DNA from: Alteromonas portus
Lineage (GTDB): Bacteria > Pseudomonadota > Gammaproteobacteria > Enterobacterales > Alteromonadaceae
DNA length: 64,000 nt
NCBI RefSeq assembly: GCF_005117025.1
Contig: NZ_SWCO01000010.1
Coordinates: 62,001 to 126,000, forward strand
Direction of reading: 5' to 3'
Of this stretch, positions 46,374 to 55,881 are shown piece by piece (the stretch's first letter is position 1; each line of letters starts with the position of its first letter). Below the pieces are notes generated by a model. That model was given only the letters and a program-made list of their open reading frames with translations, searched no databases and was not told the DNA's origin. A program made the translations under genes and the position numbers.

Positions 46374-48791
46374 TTAACGCTTACCTCTTTTATTCAATGA
46401 CAATGTTTTGCCGCTGCCACCGCCTTTAGCGCTGCCGCGACTTGACGATTTCCCACCGCTACGACTAGACGAGCTTGAGCCGCCTTTGCCTTTGTTCCCT
46501 TTTTTATCAGAACGCGAGCCTTTATCAGAGCGTGGTTTGTTATCAAAACGAGTAGGTTTATCTGAAGCCTTTTTCGCTGACCTCACTTTTACCTTCTTAC
46601 CCTTAGTGCCGCGCAGCATAGACTTATCGAGTAATAAATCAATCTTTCTTTCATCAAGGTTGACCGCTGCTACGGTTACTTCAACCGTATCACCCAGTCT
46701 GAACTGGCGATGGCCCGATTCACCTACCAATGCTTGTTTTACATCGTCATAGTGATAATAGTCATCATCTAGCGATGTTATATGCACCAAGCCGTCGATG
46801 TGGTATTCGGTAAGACGTATAAATAAGCCAAAGTTTGTAACCGAGCTAACCACACCTTCAAAAGTGTCGCCGACGTGGTCGAGCATAAACTCACACTTAA
46901 GCCAGTCGGCTACATCGCGGGTGGCATCATCGGCGCGGCGCTCCGTCATAGAACACTGCTCACCTAACTGTTCAATTTCTTCAACAGTGTAATTTTTCGC
47001 GCCACTTACCGCTTTTTTGCCTTGCTGTTTGGCAATAATGCCTTTCAATGCACGGTGCACCACTAAGTCTGGGTAGCGACGGATAGGTGACGTGAAGTGC
47101 GCATAGGCTTCTAGCGCCAAACCAAAGTGACCTACGTTGTCACCGTCGTAAACCGCTTGCTTCATAGAGCGCAGCAACATGGTTTGAATAAGCTCTTCGT
47201 CTACCCGACCACGGGTTTTAAGCACCACATCAGTAAATGCGGCAGGCTCCGCGTCTTCAACTATGCGATGAGGAATACCAATTTCACTTAAGTAACTGGT
47301 AAATGCGGTAAGCCTGTCGGCATCAGGTTTGTCGTGCACACGATATAGTGCTGGCGCCTCATGCTTTTCAAGCATTAGGGCTGCACTCACGTTAGCCATG
47401 ATCATGCACTCTTCAATTAGCTTATGCGCATCGTTACGCACCAACGGCACAATATTTTCAATCTTGCGCTGAGCGTTGAATACAAACTTCACTTCTTGGG
47501 TTTCAAATTCAATCGCGCCACGCTTGGCACGGGCTTTTTTGAGCGCACGGTACAAGTCGTGAAGGTTGCGTAAATGAGGTACATGAGGCTCGTAACGCTG
47601 ATGAAGTTCTTTGTCGCCCTGCAGAATATTCCACACTTTAGTGTAGGTTAAACGGGCGTGTGAGTTCATGACCGCTTCGTAAAACTGGAATTCTTCTAGT
47701 TTGCCATTTGCGCTAATGGTCATTTCACACACCATGCAAAGACGGTCAACTTCAGGGTTTAGTGAACACAAGCCGTTAGACAGTACTTCTGGAAGCATAG
47801 GGATAACTTGGTCAGGGAAATACACCGAGTTACCGCGCTGCTGCGCTTCATCATCAAGGGCTGAGCCAGTTCTTACATAGTGACTTACATCGGCAATGGC
47901 TACCCATAGCTGCCAGCCGCCGTCGTCAAGTGGTTCGCAATATACTGCGTCATCGAAGTCGCGGGCGTCTTCACCGTCAATCGTAACCAGCGGAAGCTGG
48001 CGCAAATCGATACGACCTTCTTTGGCTTCATCGGGCACCTGATCGGTAAGCTTTTCCACTTGCTTGGTTACGCCATTTGGCCACTGGTGCGGAATATCAA
48101 ATGTGCGTAAGGCCATTTCTATTTCCATACCTGGCGCCATATGTTCACCAAGTACTTCTACAATTTTGCCTACTGGGCTCATTTTTCGGCGTGGGCGCTG
48201 AGTAAGCTCTACCACTACCACCTGCCCCATTCGAGCACCGTTAGTGCTTTCTGGTGGAATAACAATTTCGTGCTGCAACCGGCTGTCATCTGGCACGACC
48301 ATGCCAAAACCTTGCTCAACAAAGTAGCGGCCAACAATAGGCTCGCTGCGCGGCTCAATGACTTGCGTAACAAACGCTTCTTTTCTTCCACGGCGATCGG
48401 TTCCGCTAATGCGCGCTTCTACCACGTCGTCGTGAAGGAACAGGTTCATCTGCCCAGCACTGATAAATAAATCACCGCTTTTATCTTCAGGACGCAAAAA
48501 GCCGTAGCCATCACGGTGACCAATAATTCTGCCTTTAATGAGTTCATCACGGTTTTGGAGAATGTATTTTTTCTGCTTGGTAAATTGCACCTGACCTTCG
48601 CGCTCCATGGCACGTAGTCGGCGCTGAATTCCAATTCGCGCTTCTTCATCGAAGGCGTTCACCAAGTTACAGATATCAAGAAACGACAACGGCTTGTCGT
48701 ACTCTTTTAATAAACTCATTAAATATTCGCGGCTGGCTACCGGATTTTCGTACTTTTCTTTCTCGCGCTGATAATGCGGATCATCACTCAT
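46374..48791 (-). CDS. rnr: Ribonuclease R
   Basis: An 805-residue 3'-5' exoribonuclease. It has an N-terminal helix-turn-helix like part, cold shock domains (GRIIGHRDGYGFLRPEDKSG), the RNB catalytic domain with DGEDARDFDDAVYCE (metal Asp cluster), and an S1 domain (FEGVVSSVTNFGLFIRLTEY). The tail is long and rich in Lys, Ser and Gly (KKGNKGKGGSSSSSRSGG), helpful for structured RNA. I take ATG 48791 over a TTG 33 bases upstream. It degrades structured RNA and takes part in trans-translation quality control. It is cotranscribed with rlmB. Confidence 0.96.
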   Translation of the reverse strand: MSDDPHYQREKEKYENPVASREYLMSLLKEYDKPLSFLDICNLVNAFDEEARIGIQRRLRAMEREGQVQFTKQKKYILQNRDELIKGRIIGHRDGYGFLRPEDKSGDLFISAGQMNLFLHDDVVEARISGTDRRGRKEAFVTQVIEPRSEPIVGRYFVEQGFGMVVPDDSRLQHEIVIPPESTNGARMGQVVVVELTQRPRRKMSPVGKIVEVLGEHMAPGMEIEMALRTFDIPHQWPNGVTKQVEKLTDQVPDEAKEGRIDLRQLPLVTIDGEDARDFDDAVYCEPLDDGGWQLWVAIADVSHYVRTGSALDDEAQQRGNSVYFPDQVIPMLPEVLSNGLCSLNPEVDRLCMVCEMTISANGKLEEFQFYEAVMNSHARLTYTKVWNILQGDKELHQRYEPHVPHLRNLHDLYRALKKARAKRGAIEFETQEVKFVFNAQRKIENIVPLVRNDAHKLIEECMIMANVSAALMLEKHEAPALYRVHDKPDADRLTAFTSYLSEIGIPHRIVEDAEPAAFTDVVLKTRGRVDEELIQTMLLRSMKQAVYDGDNVGHFGLALEAYAHFTSPIRRYPDLVVHRALKGIIAKQQGKKAVSGAKNYTVEEIEQLGEQCSMTERRADDATRDVADWLKCEFMLDHVGDTFEGVVSSVTNFGLFIRLTEYHIDGLVHITSLDDDYYHYDDVKQALVGESGHRQFRLGDTVEVTVAAVNLDERKIDLLLDKSMLRGTKGKKVKVRSAKKASDKPTRFDNKPRSDKGSRSDKKGNKGKGGSSSSSRSGGKSSSRGSAKGGGSGKTLSLNKRGKR

Positions 48792-49114
48792 GTATTTTAA
48801 ATTTACCTTTCGTATTTTATTCAACGTGTTTTCGTTTGTGGCTTAGTTCGTCAAAGCGCTGTAGAAAACATAAATATGATTGTTTAGGCACATAAACCAT
48901 TTTTGGTTCATGTGGTTATTTGCTGCACAGTATAACAGTATTTACGGTAAAAGATTGTGCGTTATTAGGCTTATAGCGTTTACCAAGCTTTTTTGCTACG
49001 AGCGGGAACTTATGACTTTGAATACCGGATTGTTAGTAGCGAAGAATAGAAAATCTGTTGCTAAGTCAGCACATATGAAAGTTACAGCAACCATTTTGTA
49101 AACTGAGATACTTG
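48792..49114. other. Intergenic stretch upstream of rnr
   Basis: About 320 bases, AT-rich, with the rnr promoter region. A 73-codon plus-strand frame at 48880 has no resemblance to known proteins and no ribosome site. I see no tRNA here. Confidence 0.55.
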
Positions 49115-49474
49115 CTAGTAGATTGACTTTAAATTGGGTTTGCTGTTTGCGGTTCTATATAGGTCGTATGCAACCTGATAATGCATCCATGCTTGGGCAC
49201 TAATACCGCTCACAGCTTCGAGCTTACGAGCAAGCTCAATGGTTAAATTCGTATGCCCGTTAATAAACCTTGATAAATGTTTTGTTGAGATACTCAAACA
49301 CTGTGCAATCTCATTTTGCTTCAGCGATGACTTTGACATGCACCTGCGTTTAAACACTTCACCAGGGTGAGGCCTTTTTAGATGTTCAGGTCTTGATACT
49401 CGCTCTCCAGTATCGATTAGTGCTTTGCCCCGGTCACTATTGTATTCAATACCTATGTGCATACTGTGTTTCAT
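49115..49474 (-). CDS. HigA-type XRE antitoxin
   Basis: A 119-residue protein. HPGEVFKRRCMSKSSLKQ then NEIAQCLSISTKHLSRFING is the HigA/VapI form of the XRE helix-turn-helix, followed by TIELARKLEAVSGISAQAW and YQVAYDLYR. It should bind its own promoter and the toxin upstream. Its ATG overlaps the stop of the upstream gene (49471-49474), typical of a toxin-first operon. Confidence 0.82.
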   Translation of the reverse strand: MKHSMHIGIEYNSDRGKALIDTGERVSRPEHLKRPHPGEVFKRRCMSKSSLKQNEIAQCLSISTKHLSRFINGHTNLTIELARKLEAVSGISAQAWMHYQVAYDLYRTANSKPNLKSIY

Positions 49475-49773
49475 GGGTTGTATTCTCTGTAATCAAGGCT
49501 GAAACAATCGCCATCACTAAAAAAACATGTTACCGCTCCACACGGTTCTACGTTATTAACTGTAACCGTTACATACCAAAGAGCGCTTCCTTCAGCTTTT
49601 ATGGCACCAATATCGATCAAATCTGAAACTTGTGATGCAGCATCTAAGTCAAATAGCGCGTCCCAAACCTTGTGACGATATGCTAAAGGAAGCCATTCAT
49701 CATCATCACTCTGCCACATTGCAAGAAGCTTATTGTGGACGAAACTTATTATTGCCAATGGAATATCCGTCAA
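49471..49773 (-). CDS. Divergent HigB-like protein, probably inactive or altered toxin
   Basis: A 100-residue protein placed where HigB stands. Its ends match HigB: IISFVHNKLLAMW at the start and CFFSDGDCFSLDYREYN at the end, with the family's GDxxxxDYxxY pattern. The usual basic middle LKGNRKGQW is IKAEGSALWYV here, and the terminal DYH is EYN, so active-site His and Lys/Arg are missing. It may be a decayed toxin kept for regulation. Other RelE-fold roles are possible. Confidence 0.55.
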   Translation of the reverse strand: MTDIPLAIISFVHNKLLAMWQSDDDEWLPLAYRHKVWDALFDLDAASQVSDLIDIGAIKAEGSALWYVTVTVNNVEPCGAVTCFFSDGDCFSLDYREYNP

Positions 49774-49994
49774 AGATTACCACAGAGGTAATTTTTTCTC
49801 AAAAACATGTGCACATTTTACCCAGTTACAGATGTGTCAACTTCGATCTAAAGTCCTGTTCTCGATTCGGCGCTGCCTGACATCTGTATGTCACAAACAC
49901 TCAGTATAAAAATGGGTTTTCGTTTTTGTTGCATGAGCGTTCAACAAAACAATGACATCACCAGTTACATTACAAACCTATAAAGAGCAGGCAT

Positions 49995-51713
49995 ATGGAT
50001 AGAAGATCGTTTATAAAGCTGTCGTCATTCGCAGGTGCGAGCATGGCAGTGTCTACCGGGCTAGCGGGCTGTACCGTTAGCACTTCAGCAAATAGCCAAC
50101 CGCAAACCAACGCTACCTTTACCCATGGTGTGGCTAGTGGAGACCCATTAAAAGACGCCGTTATTATTTGGACGCGCGCCGTGCCCACAGCAAATTTAGG
50201 CTCAGGTACGGGGTCAGGCTCATCTTTAGTTAAAGCCGATATTTTATGGGAAATGGCAAGCGATGCTGATTTTGCCAATGTGATAAGTAGCGGTATTGTT
50301 GAAGCCAAAGCAATCCATGATTTTACCGTAAAAGTGGACGTAGCAGGTCTTAGTCCAGCTCGTCGTTATTTTTACCGCTTCAAAAGCGCTAATAATACAA
50401 GCCCTGTTGGAGAAACCCGTACGCTACCTGAAGTCGATGTGTCTAACGTCACGTTCGGCATATTTTCTTGTTCCAACTACCCCGCTGGCTTTTTCACGCC
50501 TTACATGGAAGCAGCGAAAGACGACAACATCGACTATGTATTGCATCTTGGTGACTACATTTATGAGTATGACGGTAAAGGTTACGCCACTGAGCATGCA
50601 AAAGAGATTGGCCGTACCTATGCGCCTGATAACGATACCGAGCTTTATACGCTAACCGACTATCGCAATCGCTATGCGCTGTATCGCACGGATGAAGGCC
50701 TGTTGGCATTACACCAAAACAAGCCGTTTATTGTTGTGTGGGATGACCATGAAATTACTAACGACACTTACAAAGACGGTGCTGAAAATCACCAAGAGGA
50801 TGAAGGCGATTTTTATGAACGTCGTGCGGCGGCCGTTCAAGCCTATTATGAGTGGTTACCCATTCGCCCACCATTTGGTACTGAACGTTTAGAGATTTAT
50901 CGCCAGTTTACCTTTGGTAAACTTCTTGATTTATACATGCTCGACACCCGCGTTCTTGCACGCGATAAACAGCTTGAATACGGCGACTATCGCGATGCTG
51001 AAACAAAAGCGTTTGACCAAGCTGGTTTTATGAAAGATATCAGTAATCCTAGTCGTGGACTTTTAGGTGAAACCCAACGTAACTGGCTATATTCATCTAT
51101 GCAGCAAAGTCAGGCTAAATGGCAGGTGTTAGGGCAGCAGCTATTAATAGGCCGCATGCTTTTCCCTGTATCGATATTTAACGGCGTTGAGCGTAAAGAA
51201 ATTCCTGCTCATGTACATAGGCTCGCGAATATCAAACGCAAACAAAAGCAAGGTGGCGCACTTAGTGAGCAAGAGCTTGCGCTTATCAGTACCGTAATGC
51301 CTTACAACTTAGACGCATGGGACGGCTACCCTATTGAACGGGAACAAGTTCTGATGCAGCTAAAATCTATCGGCAAGCCAGTTATTGCCCTTGCAGGTGA
51401 TACACATAACGCATGGCATAACAAATTAACCCTGAAAGATGGCACAGAAGTGGGAGTTGAACTTGCTACACCAGGGGTAACATCGCCGGGTATGGAACAT
51501 TATTTAAGTATGGATGATGAAATGGCAGAAACGCTTGCCGACGATCTTCCGCTTCTAATTGAAGATTTGCAGTACTGTAATCTTCACCAGCGCGGCTTTA
51601 TGACATTGACCGTCAGCGAAGACAGCGCAAAAGCCACGTGGCACTATGTGGATGCAATTTTAACCAAAGCTGGAAAAGTAGTTAACACGCATAGTTTTGA
51701 GATTAAGGCATAG
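49995..51713 (+). CDS. phoD: PhoD family alkaline phosphatase / phosphodiesterase
   Basis: A 572-residue protein. MDRRSFIKLSSFAGASMAV is a twin-arginine signal, and LAGC near 26 may be a lipid site. An N-terminal Ig-like part (HGVASGDPLKDAVIIWTRA) precedes the phosphatase domain with LHLGDYIYEYDG, VVWDDHEITNDTYKDGAENH and LAGDTHNAWHN, which hold the Fe and Ca ligands. It frees phosphate from phosphodiesters and esters outside the inner membrane. A hairpin terminator follows. A Pho box was not found by eye. Confidence 0.92.
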   Translation: MDRRSFIKLSSFAGASMAVSTGLAGCTVSTSANSQPQTNATFTHGVASGDPLKDAVIIWTRAVPTANLGSGTGSGSSLVKADILWEMASDADFANVISSGIVEAKAIHDFTVKVDVAGLSPARRYFYRFKSANNTSPVGETRTLPEVDVSNVTFGIFSCSNYPAGFFTPYMEAAKDDNIDYVLHLGDYIYEYDGKGYATEHAKEIGRTYAPDNDTELYTLTDYRNRYALYRTDEGLLALHQNKPFIVVWDDHEITNDTYKDGAENHQEDEGDFYERRAAAVQAYYEWLPIRPPFGTERLEIYRQFTFGKLLDLYMLDTRVLARDKQLEYGDYRDAETKAFDQAGFMKDISNPSRGLLGETQRNWLYSSMQQSQAKWQVLGQQLLIGRMLFPVSIFNGVERKEIPAHVHRLANIKRKQKQGGALSEQELALISTVMPYNLDAWDGYPIEREQVLMQLKSIGKPVIALAGDTHNAWHNKLTLKDGTEVGVELATPGVTSPGMEHYLSMDDEMAETLADDLPLLIEDLQYCNLHQRGFMTLTVSEDSAKATWHYVDAILTKAGKVVNTHSFEIKA

Positions 51714-51732
51714 CGTTCTACAAGTTTATAAG

Positions 51733-51758
51733 CGTGCATAGGCTTGAGCCTATGCACG
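51733..51758 (+). terminator. Terminator of phoD
   Basis: CGTGCATAGGCT (51733-51744) pairs with AGCCTATGCACG (51747-51758), with the middle bases forming the loop, followed by GTTATTTAT. It lies 20 bases after the stop. Confidence 0.75.
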
Positions 51759-51838
51759 TTATTTATAACGTTAAAGGCTACAAACGCTACCTTACAAGTC
51801 TGACAACGAGCTTAGTGCTTTCCACAAATAGTTTGTTT

Positions 51839-52135
51839 TTAATCTGCGTTGGGCCATTGCTGAGCATCATGAAGAACACGTAGTATTTCGATGCAATTTG
51901 TAGTGATGTTTTCTCGATATATAACGATAAACGGCAGGCCATTAATTACAAGTTCACGCGTATTCTTCAATCGGCCATGACGGCCTGCTCTAGGATGTTC
52001 TGATAAGACTAGGTGCGAACTATCAATAATGTTCATGACAACGTCAATAGCTACAGAGGGGCTATTTTCTTGAGCAATATGAGCTTCAATTTTCTCTAAA
52101 TCGGTACCTGCAAGATCAGTCCATTTGAGCTGCAC
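51839..52135 (-). CDS. RelE/ParE family toxin
   Basis: About 98 residues from a GTG inside the end of the antitoxin gene. WTDLAGTDLEKIEAHIAQ is the ParE helix, then LSEHPRAGRHGRLKNTREL and LPFIVIYRENITTNCIEILRVLH, the family's Arg-rich core and final strand. An upstream TTG would add nine residues that overlap the antitoxin further. The gene overlaps the RHH antitoxin by 20 bases. It likely poisons gyrase or cuts mRNA; which one is not decided from sequence. Confidence 0.82.
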   Translation of the reverse strand: MQLKWTDLAGTDLEKIEAHIAQENSPSVAIDVVMNIIDSSHLVLSEHPRAGRHGRLKNTRELVINGLPFIVIYRENITTNCIEILRVLHDAQQWPNAD

Positions 52136-52364
52136 GCTTAGCCTCCCACTTAGTTTTGACATCAGTATGGTCGGTCAAACGTCCCTCATCAGCGGCTTTC
52201 ACTCCTTTTTCTACCTCTTGGATAAACCACTCTTCGCGAGCAACATACTGCTTGATGGCTTCGGCCATCAGCCACGCCCTAGGTCTATCCATCGCCTTAG
52301 CCATTTCGCCTACACGTGCAAGTGTTTCGTCATCTAATCTTACTGAGGTAGCTTTTAAAGGCAT
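52116..52364 (-). CDS. Ribbon-helix-helix antitoxin (ParD/CopG-like)
   Basis: An 82-residue protein starting MPLKATSVRLDDETLARVGE, the RHH DNA-binding strand and helix, then MDRPRAWLMAEAIKQYVARE and a toxin-binding tail. I chose ATG 52364 since GGAGA lies close upstream and the longer frame of 38 residues has no family likeness. It precedes and overlaps the ParE gene. Confidence 0.82.
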   Translation of the reverse strand: MPLKATSVRLDDETLARVGEMAKAMDRPRAWLMAEAIKQYVAREEWFIQEVEKGVKAADEGRLTDHTDVKTKWEAKRAAQMD

Positions 52365-52536
52365 GTAGATTCTCCGAGGTTCTTTGAGAATCTTTATTGT
52401 AGCTGCACTAGCATTAAATGTCTTCTTTTGCTTTTCATCACCAAAGACAGAGTGCAAGACGTTATAGTTAAATCGCACCGAATAAAATCAGAGTCTCTGA
52501 TACTCCTTCTTGTGACCCATACAATTTAAGTTACGT

Positions 52537-52576
52537 CCTATTCCCATCAAGATAAGGGCATATTGACGGGAATAGG
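52537..52576 (-). terminator. Long hairpin after the TonB receptor gene
   Basis: CCTATTCCCATCAA (52537-52550) pairs with TTGACGGGAATAGG (52563-52576) with one mismatch. It is 20 bases past the receptor stop; there is no strong U tract on the minus strand. Confidence 0.5.
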
Positions 52577-52596
52577 TAATCTCTTATTCTTTACTT

Positions 52597-54960
52597 CTAG
52601 AACTCATAATAAACACGCACACCGGCAATACGAGGCATACCTCGTACGAAGGTAGGAATACCTAAACCGCCGCCTGTATTACCTGCATCAATTAAGAACT
52701 CTTTATCAAACAGGTTGTTCACGTAAAACTCGTAGGCGAACTTGCTGTTGTCTTGAAGCAGCTTCACCGATACATCGGTCAGTGAGTAAGTATCCTGAGA
52801 AAGGCCAGGATAATTACTGCTTTCAAAGAACACCTCAGACTGGAAGCTGGTTAGCCAGTTAACATCAATGTCGAAGTTGTTCATGTTAAACAATTTATTG
52901 ATGTTTATCGCGCCGCTAACCTCTGGCGCTAAGCGGAACTTATTGCCGCCGTACTGGAACTCAGAACCATCAGCTGTATTGTCTGCAAATTCAGCATCAA
53001 GGAAACCGAGGCTTGCTGTTAGCGTCAGCGTTTCACTGTAGTTATAAGTTGCCATGCCTTCAATACCCGACATGGTCGAATCACCTACAGTTACAGTAAT
53101 CGACTGCAAGGTTTCTGCGTCGGTAAAGCTTTGCTGATAATCGCTGTATTCGTAAGTAAAAATCGCACCTGAGAACAGGAAGTTGGCACTTTGATATTTA
53201 ACACCTAAATCGTAACTGTCTACTATTTCAGGTTTAGTCACATCAACGCCACCCGCGTTTGCATCCACAACCGGTGAGCGACGGCCCTTGGCGTAGTTCG
53301 CGTATAAATTCCAGTTATTGTTCACATCGTAACTTACCGCAAAGCGTGGCAAAGTATCGTCAAAGTCGCGCTCGGCATCGAAAGTAAAAGCACCGTCTGC
53401 AGTGGTAAAGGTATTTCGCGTATAACGGGTTTCATCGATATAGCGTATACCCGCCGTTACATTAATATTGTCAGTCACGTAATAAGACACTTCAGCAACA
53501 TAGGATGCAATGTCTAACTCAGCTTCAAAAATAAACGGCCCTTGTGTCAATATAGGCGGCAGCGCAGGGTTAGAAATAGGCGAACCATCTGCATTAAATA
53601 GCTGAGACACCAATATTGCGCGCAGGGCTTCTATTTCCTCTAGCGATGCATTGGTCGCTATATTCTGATTAAGCGGAATATTAGAACTAGCCTCTAACTG
53701 TGCTTTTACTGCATCAAACGTACCGCGTATAAATGGGTCTACCATCACATAGTAAGGCAAAATAGAATCGTCTTGAGTAATAGACGCGCCTACAAACGCG
53801 GCCAACTTATCACCCGAGTCATACACTAAACGCATCGAAGCGCCTTGAAGCGTGGCGTCGTTATCGAAATAAGCATCTTGAATACGCAACGCTGAACCAT
53901 CAGCATCAAATCCTTCGCTTACTTCTACATCTTTATAGTAGACATCGGCGTGTAGGCTAAGCATCTGGTTGAAATCGTAGTTTACGGTTAAGTCATAGGC
54001 TTGAAGCGTACGCTCAATACCTAATTCACCACCCAAGCTGAACTCAGCATCGGTAAAAGGGCTAGTATCTCCACCGTTTGGAGCAATAGAGCCAGATTTG
54101 AAAGCGATGCCCGGCTGGTCGTTGTATTCCATTGCTGCACGCGCAATGATTTCAAGTTGCTCGTAATTCGCAAGCCATGTTGCCCGTAGCGCTTGAACCG
54201 ATACCCCCTGAAGGTCTTCGCTATTGCACGGTACCTCTTCACCCAGGTGGTTGTACATATTTGCATTACCATAGTAAGAGTCAGCACTGCACGCATTGTT
54301 CTCTACAATGCCGTCCATTTCTCGGTAAAGCCCGGCAATTCGAAAACTGTGATTATCATTAATAGGCTGGTTATACATAAACTCTACTTCTTGGCCCTGT
54401 TCTGAATTATAGCCAACCTGCACTTTGCCCTCTTGCTCAAAGGTAGGAAGATTAGAGTGAATGCTTACCGCGCCATTGGCTGCCGCTACACCAAATAGGG
54501 TTGGCTGTGGGCCTTTTAAAACCTCTACGCGGGCAATATCGTAAAGCGCAACACTGGCTACAGTTTTCTTACTAATATCAAAGCCATCTTGATATACCGA
54601 TATGCGAGGTGTTGCCGACACTGACGACACATCATCGGTGACGCCGCGAATGTTGAAAGACGGTAAGCTTACGGCCTGTTCCTGAATTTGAACGTTAGGC
54701 AAAATACGAGATAGCTCATCAAGCTCCATAATATTGGTGCGCTCTAGAAACTCGCTGCCTATAACATCCATAGTAACGGGCACATCCATTACGGACTGCT
54801 CTCGCATCTGAGCGGTTACCGTAATCTCTTCTATATAGTCATTTTCATTCTCAGTGTCGGGTGCTACTTCTTGTGCAATTGCTGCGCTTGATAAAGCAAA
54901 CGCAATTATTGTGGCAAGCAAAGAGCGTGAACAAACCGGACGTGGATACAGAGGGCGCAT
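52597..54960 (-). CDS. TonB-dependent receptor
   Basis: A 787-residue outer-membrane receptor. The signal peptide (LLATIIAFALSSAAIAQ) is followed by a TonB box like stretch IEEITVTAQ, the plug (SQPNVQIQEQAVSLPSFNIRGV type, with RVEVLKGPQPTLFG) and a barrel ending in MPRIAGVRVYYEF. The barrel loops contain many Tyr and Asn. It likely takes up a nutrient or siderophore; the substrate is not readable. Closely placed genes do not help. Its class resembles receptors for organic ligands in Alteromonas. Confidence 0.88.
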   Translation of the reverse strand: MRPLYPRPVCSRSLLATIIAFALSSAAIAQEVAPDTENENDYIEEITVTAQMREQSVMDVPVTMDVIGSEFLERTNIMELDELSRILPNVQIQEQAVSLPSFNIRGVTDDVSSVSATPRISVYQDGFDISKKTVASVALYDIARVEVLKGPQPTLFGVAAANGAVSIHSNLPTFEQEGKVQVGYNSEQGQEVEFMYNQPINDNHSFRIAGLYREMDGIVENNACSADSYYGNANMYNHLGEEVPCNSEDLQGVSVQALRATWLANYEQLEIIARAAMEYNDQPGIAFKSGSIAPNGGDTSPFTDAEFSLGGELGIERTLQAYDLTVNYDFNQMLSLHADVYYKDVEVSEGFDADGSALRIQDAYFDNDATLQGASMRLVYDSGDKLAAFVGASITQDDSILPYYVMVDPFIRGTFDAVKAQLEASSNIPLNQNIATNASLEEIEALRAILVSQLFNADGSPISNPALPPILTQGPFIFEAELDIASYVAEVSYYVTDNINVTAGIRYIDETRYTRNTFTTADGAFTFDAERDFDDTLPRFAVSYDVNNNWNLYANYAKGRRSPVVDANAGGVDVTKPEIVDSYDLGVKYQSANFLFSGAIFTYEYSDYQQSFTDAETLQSITVTVGDSTMSGIEGMATYNYSETLTLTASLGFLDAEFADNTADGSEFQYGGNKFRLAPEVSGAININKLFNMNNFDIDVNWLTSFQSEVFFESSNYPGLSQDTYSLTDVSVKLLQDNSKFAYEFYVNNLFDKEFLIDAGNTGGGLGIPTFVRGMPRIAGVRVYYEF

Positions 54961-55204
54961 TAAATCATTCCTTTCGTGTGCTTATAGGGTGTTTATGTAT
55001 TTTTATAAGCATTTCGCCGATAGATTGGCGACATTGCTTACCTTTTAGAATTATCGAAGCACAAGAATGTAGAGCGCTTTTGAGACGGTTCGATGAAGTA
55101 TAGGTTACAAATGAAAGGCAATTTTGTGACAGACGACCTTCCCTTTCTTTTTCCCTAATTAGCTCTGTACCAGAGCTCAGTTGTCATTAAGTAAAGCTCT
55201 ATGT

Positions 55205-55236
55205 AACTTTTGTTGAATAAACACACAACAAAAGTT
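55205..55236. repeat. Inverted repeat, probable operator
   Basis: AACTTTTGTTG (55205-55215) and CAACAAAAGTT (55226-55236) are perfect inverted arms of 11 bases with a ten-base gap. It overlaps the palindrome at 55234. Placement just before a toxin-antitoxin operon fits autoregulation by the XRE protein. Confidence 0.6.
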
Positions 55237-55251
55237 ATCATTAATGATAAC
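55234..55251. promoter_or_regulatory. Perfect 18-base palindrome, likely operator
   Basis: GTTATCATTAATGATAAC is an exact palindrome ending 14 bases before the toxin start. It is suited to dimer binding of the XRE antitoxin encoded at 55588. Confidence 0.65.
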
Positions 55252-55267
55252 CCCAATAGGAATAATG

Positions 55268-55585
55268 ATGAATTGGGAGATCAAGTTTCACAGAGGCGTT
55301 AAAGAGCAAATATTGGCTATGCCACCTAAAGTGCAGGCACGGTTTATACGGTTATTAGAACTTATGGAAAAGCATGGCCCGAACTTAGGGGCTCCTCATA
55401 CTAAACCCATGAGTAATGGGTTGTTCGAGGTCAGAGCTAAAGCAAAAGAAGGAATCGGTAGGGCGCTATTCTGCTATACAAAAGTAAAGCAGATACATAT
55501 TTTATATGCATTCATGAAAAAGTCTCAGAAAACGCCGAAAGAAATAATACAGATCGCCAGATTGAGAATAAAAGAGGTTAACTAG
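55268..55585 (+). CDS. RelE/HigB-like toxin (phage Gp49-type)
   Basis: About 105 residues starting MNWEIKFHRGVKEQILAMP, followed by HTKPMSNGLFEVRAKAKEG, GRALFCYTKVKQIHILYAF and MKKSQKTPKEIIQIARLR. This is the Gp49/HigB2 pattern, and the EVR, GRALF and KKSQKTP motifs are intact. The start was set by AGGAA and the ATG at 55268; the ATG at 55265 is an alternative. It stands two bases before the antitoxin gene and should cut mRNA on the ribosome. Confidence 0.85.
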   Translation: MNWEIKFHRGVKEQILAMPPKVQARFIRLLELMEKHGPNLGAPHTKPMSNGLFEVRAKAKEGIGRALFCYTKVKQIHILYAFMKKSQKTPKEIIQIARLRIKEVN

Positions 55586-55587
55586 CC

Positions 55588-55881
55588 ATGACTTTACAAA
55601 GCCTTAAGCATGAAGCATTGAAGAATGAAGATGTAAAACAGGAGTATGATCGCCTAGAGAGCGAGTTCACACTTATAGAGCAGCTGATAGCTATGAGGAA
55701 AGAGGCAGGGCTAACTCAAGAACAGCTTGCGCAAAAAATGCAAACACACAAGAGTAATATAAGCCGATTGGAAAAAGAGAATAGCAACCCTAGTTGGAAG
55801 ACTCTACTCAAATATGCGAATGTCTGTGGGTTCGAACTTTCGCTTACCCTTCATAAAAAAGAAAGCCACATCTCGCGCTAA
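55588..55881 (+). CDS. XRE family antitoxin (HigA2-like)
   Basis: A 97-residue protein. IEQLIAMRKEAGLTQEQLAQ with KSNISRLEKENSNPSWKTL is a standard XRE helix-turn-helix near 33-75. It follows the toxin by two bases, so the pair is one operon. The palindromes upstream are its likely sites. Confidence 0.88.
   Translation: MTLQSLKHEALKNEDVKQEYDRLESEFTLIEQLIAMRKEAGLTQEQLAQKMQTHKSNISRLEKENSNPSWKTLLKYANVCGFELSLTLHKKESHISR

Larger units (their letters stand above)
54961..55267. other. Region between the TonB receptor and a toxin-antitoxin pair
   Basis: About 300 bases with the receptor's promoter region and the operator-like palindromes at 55205-55251. No gene is seen. Confidence 0.6.

Noticed and set aside
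48880-49101. 73-codon plus-strand frame upstream of rnr
   Set aside because: No ribosome site or family likeness, AT-rich composition; treated as noncoding.
49393-49880. Two overlapping plus-strand frames (49393 and 49632)
   Set aside because: They oppose the HigA/HigB-like genes, which have coupled overlap and family motifs; the plus frames have none.
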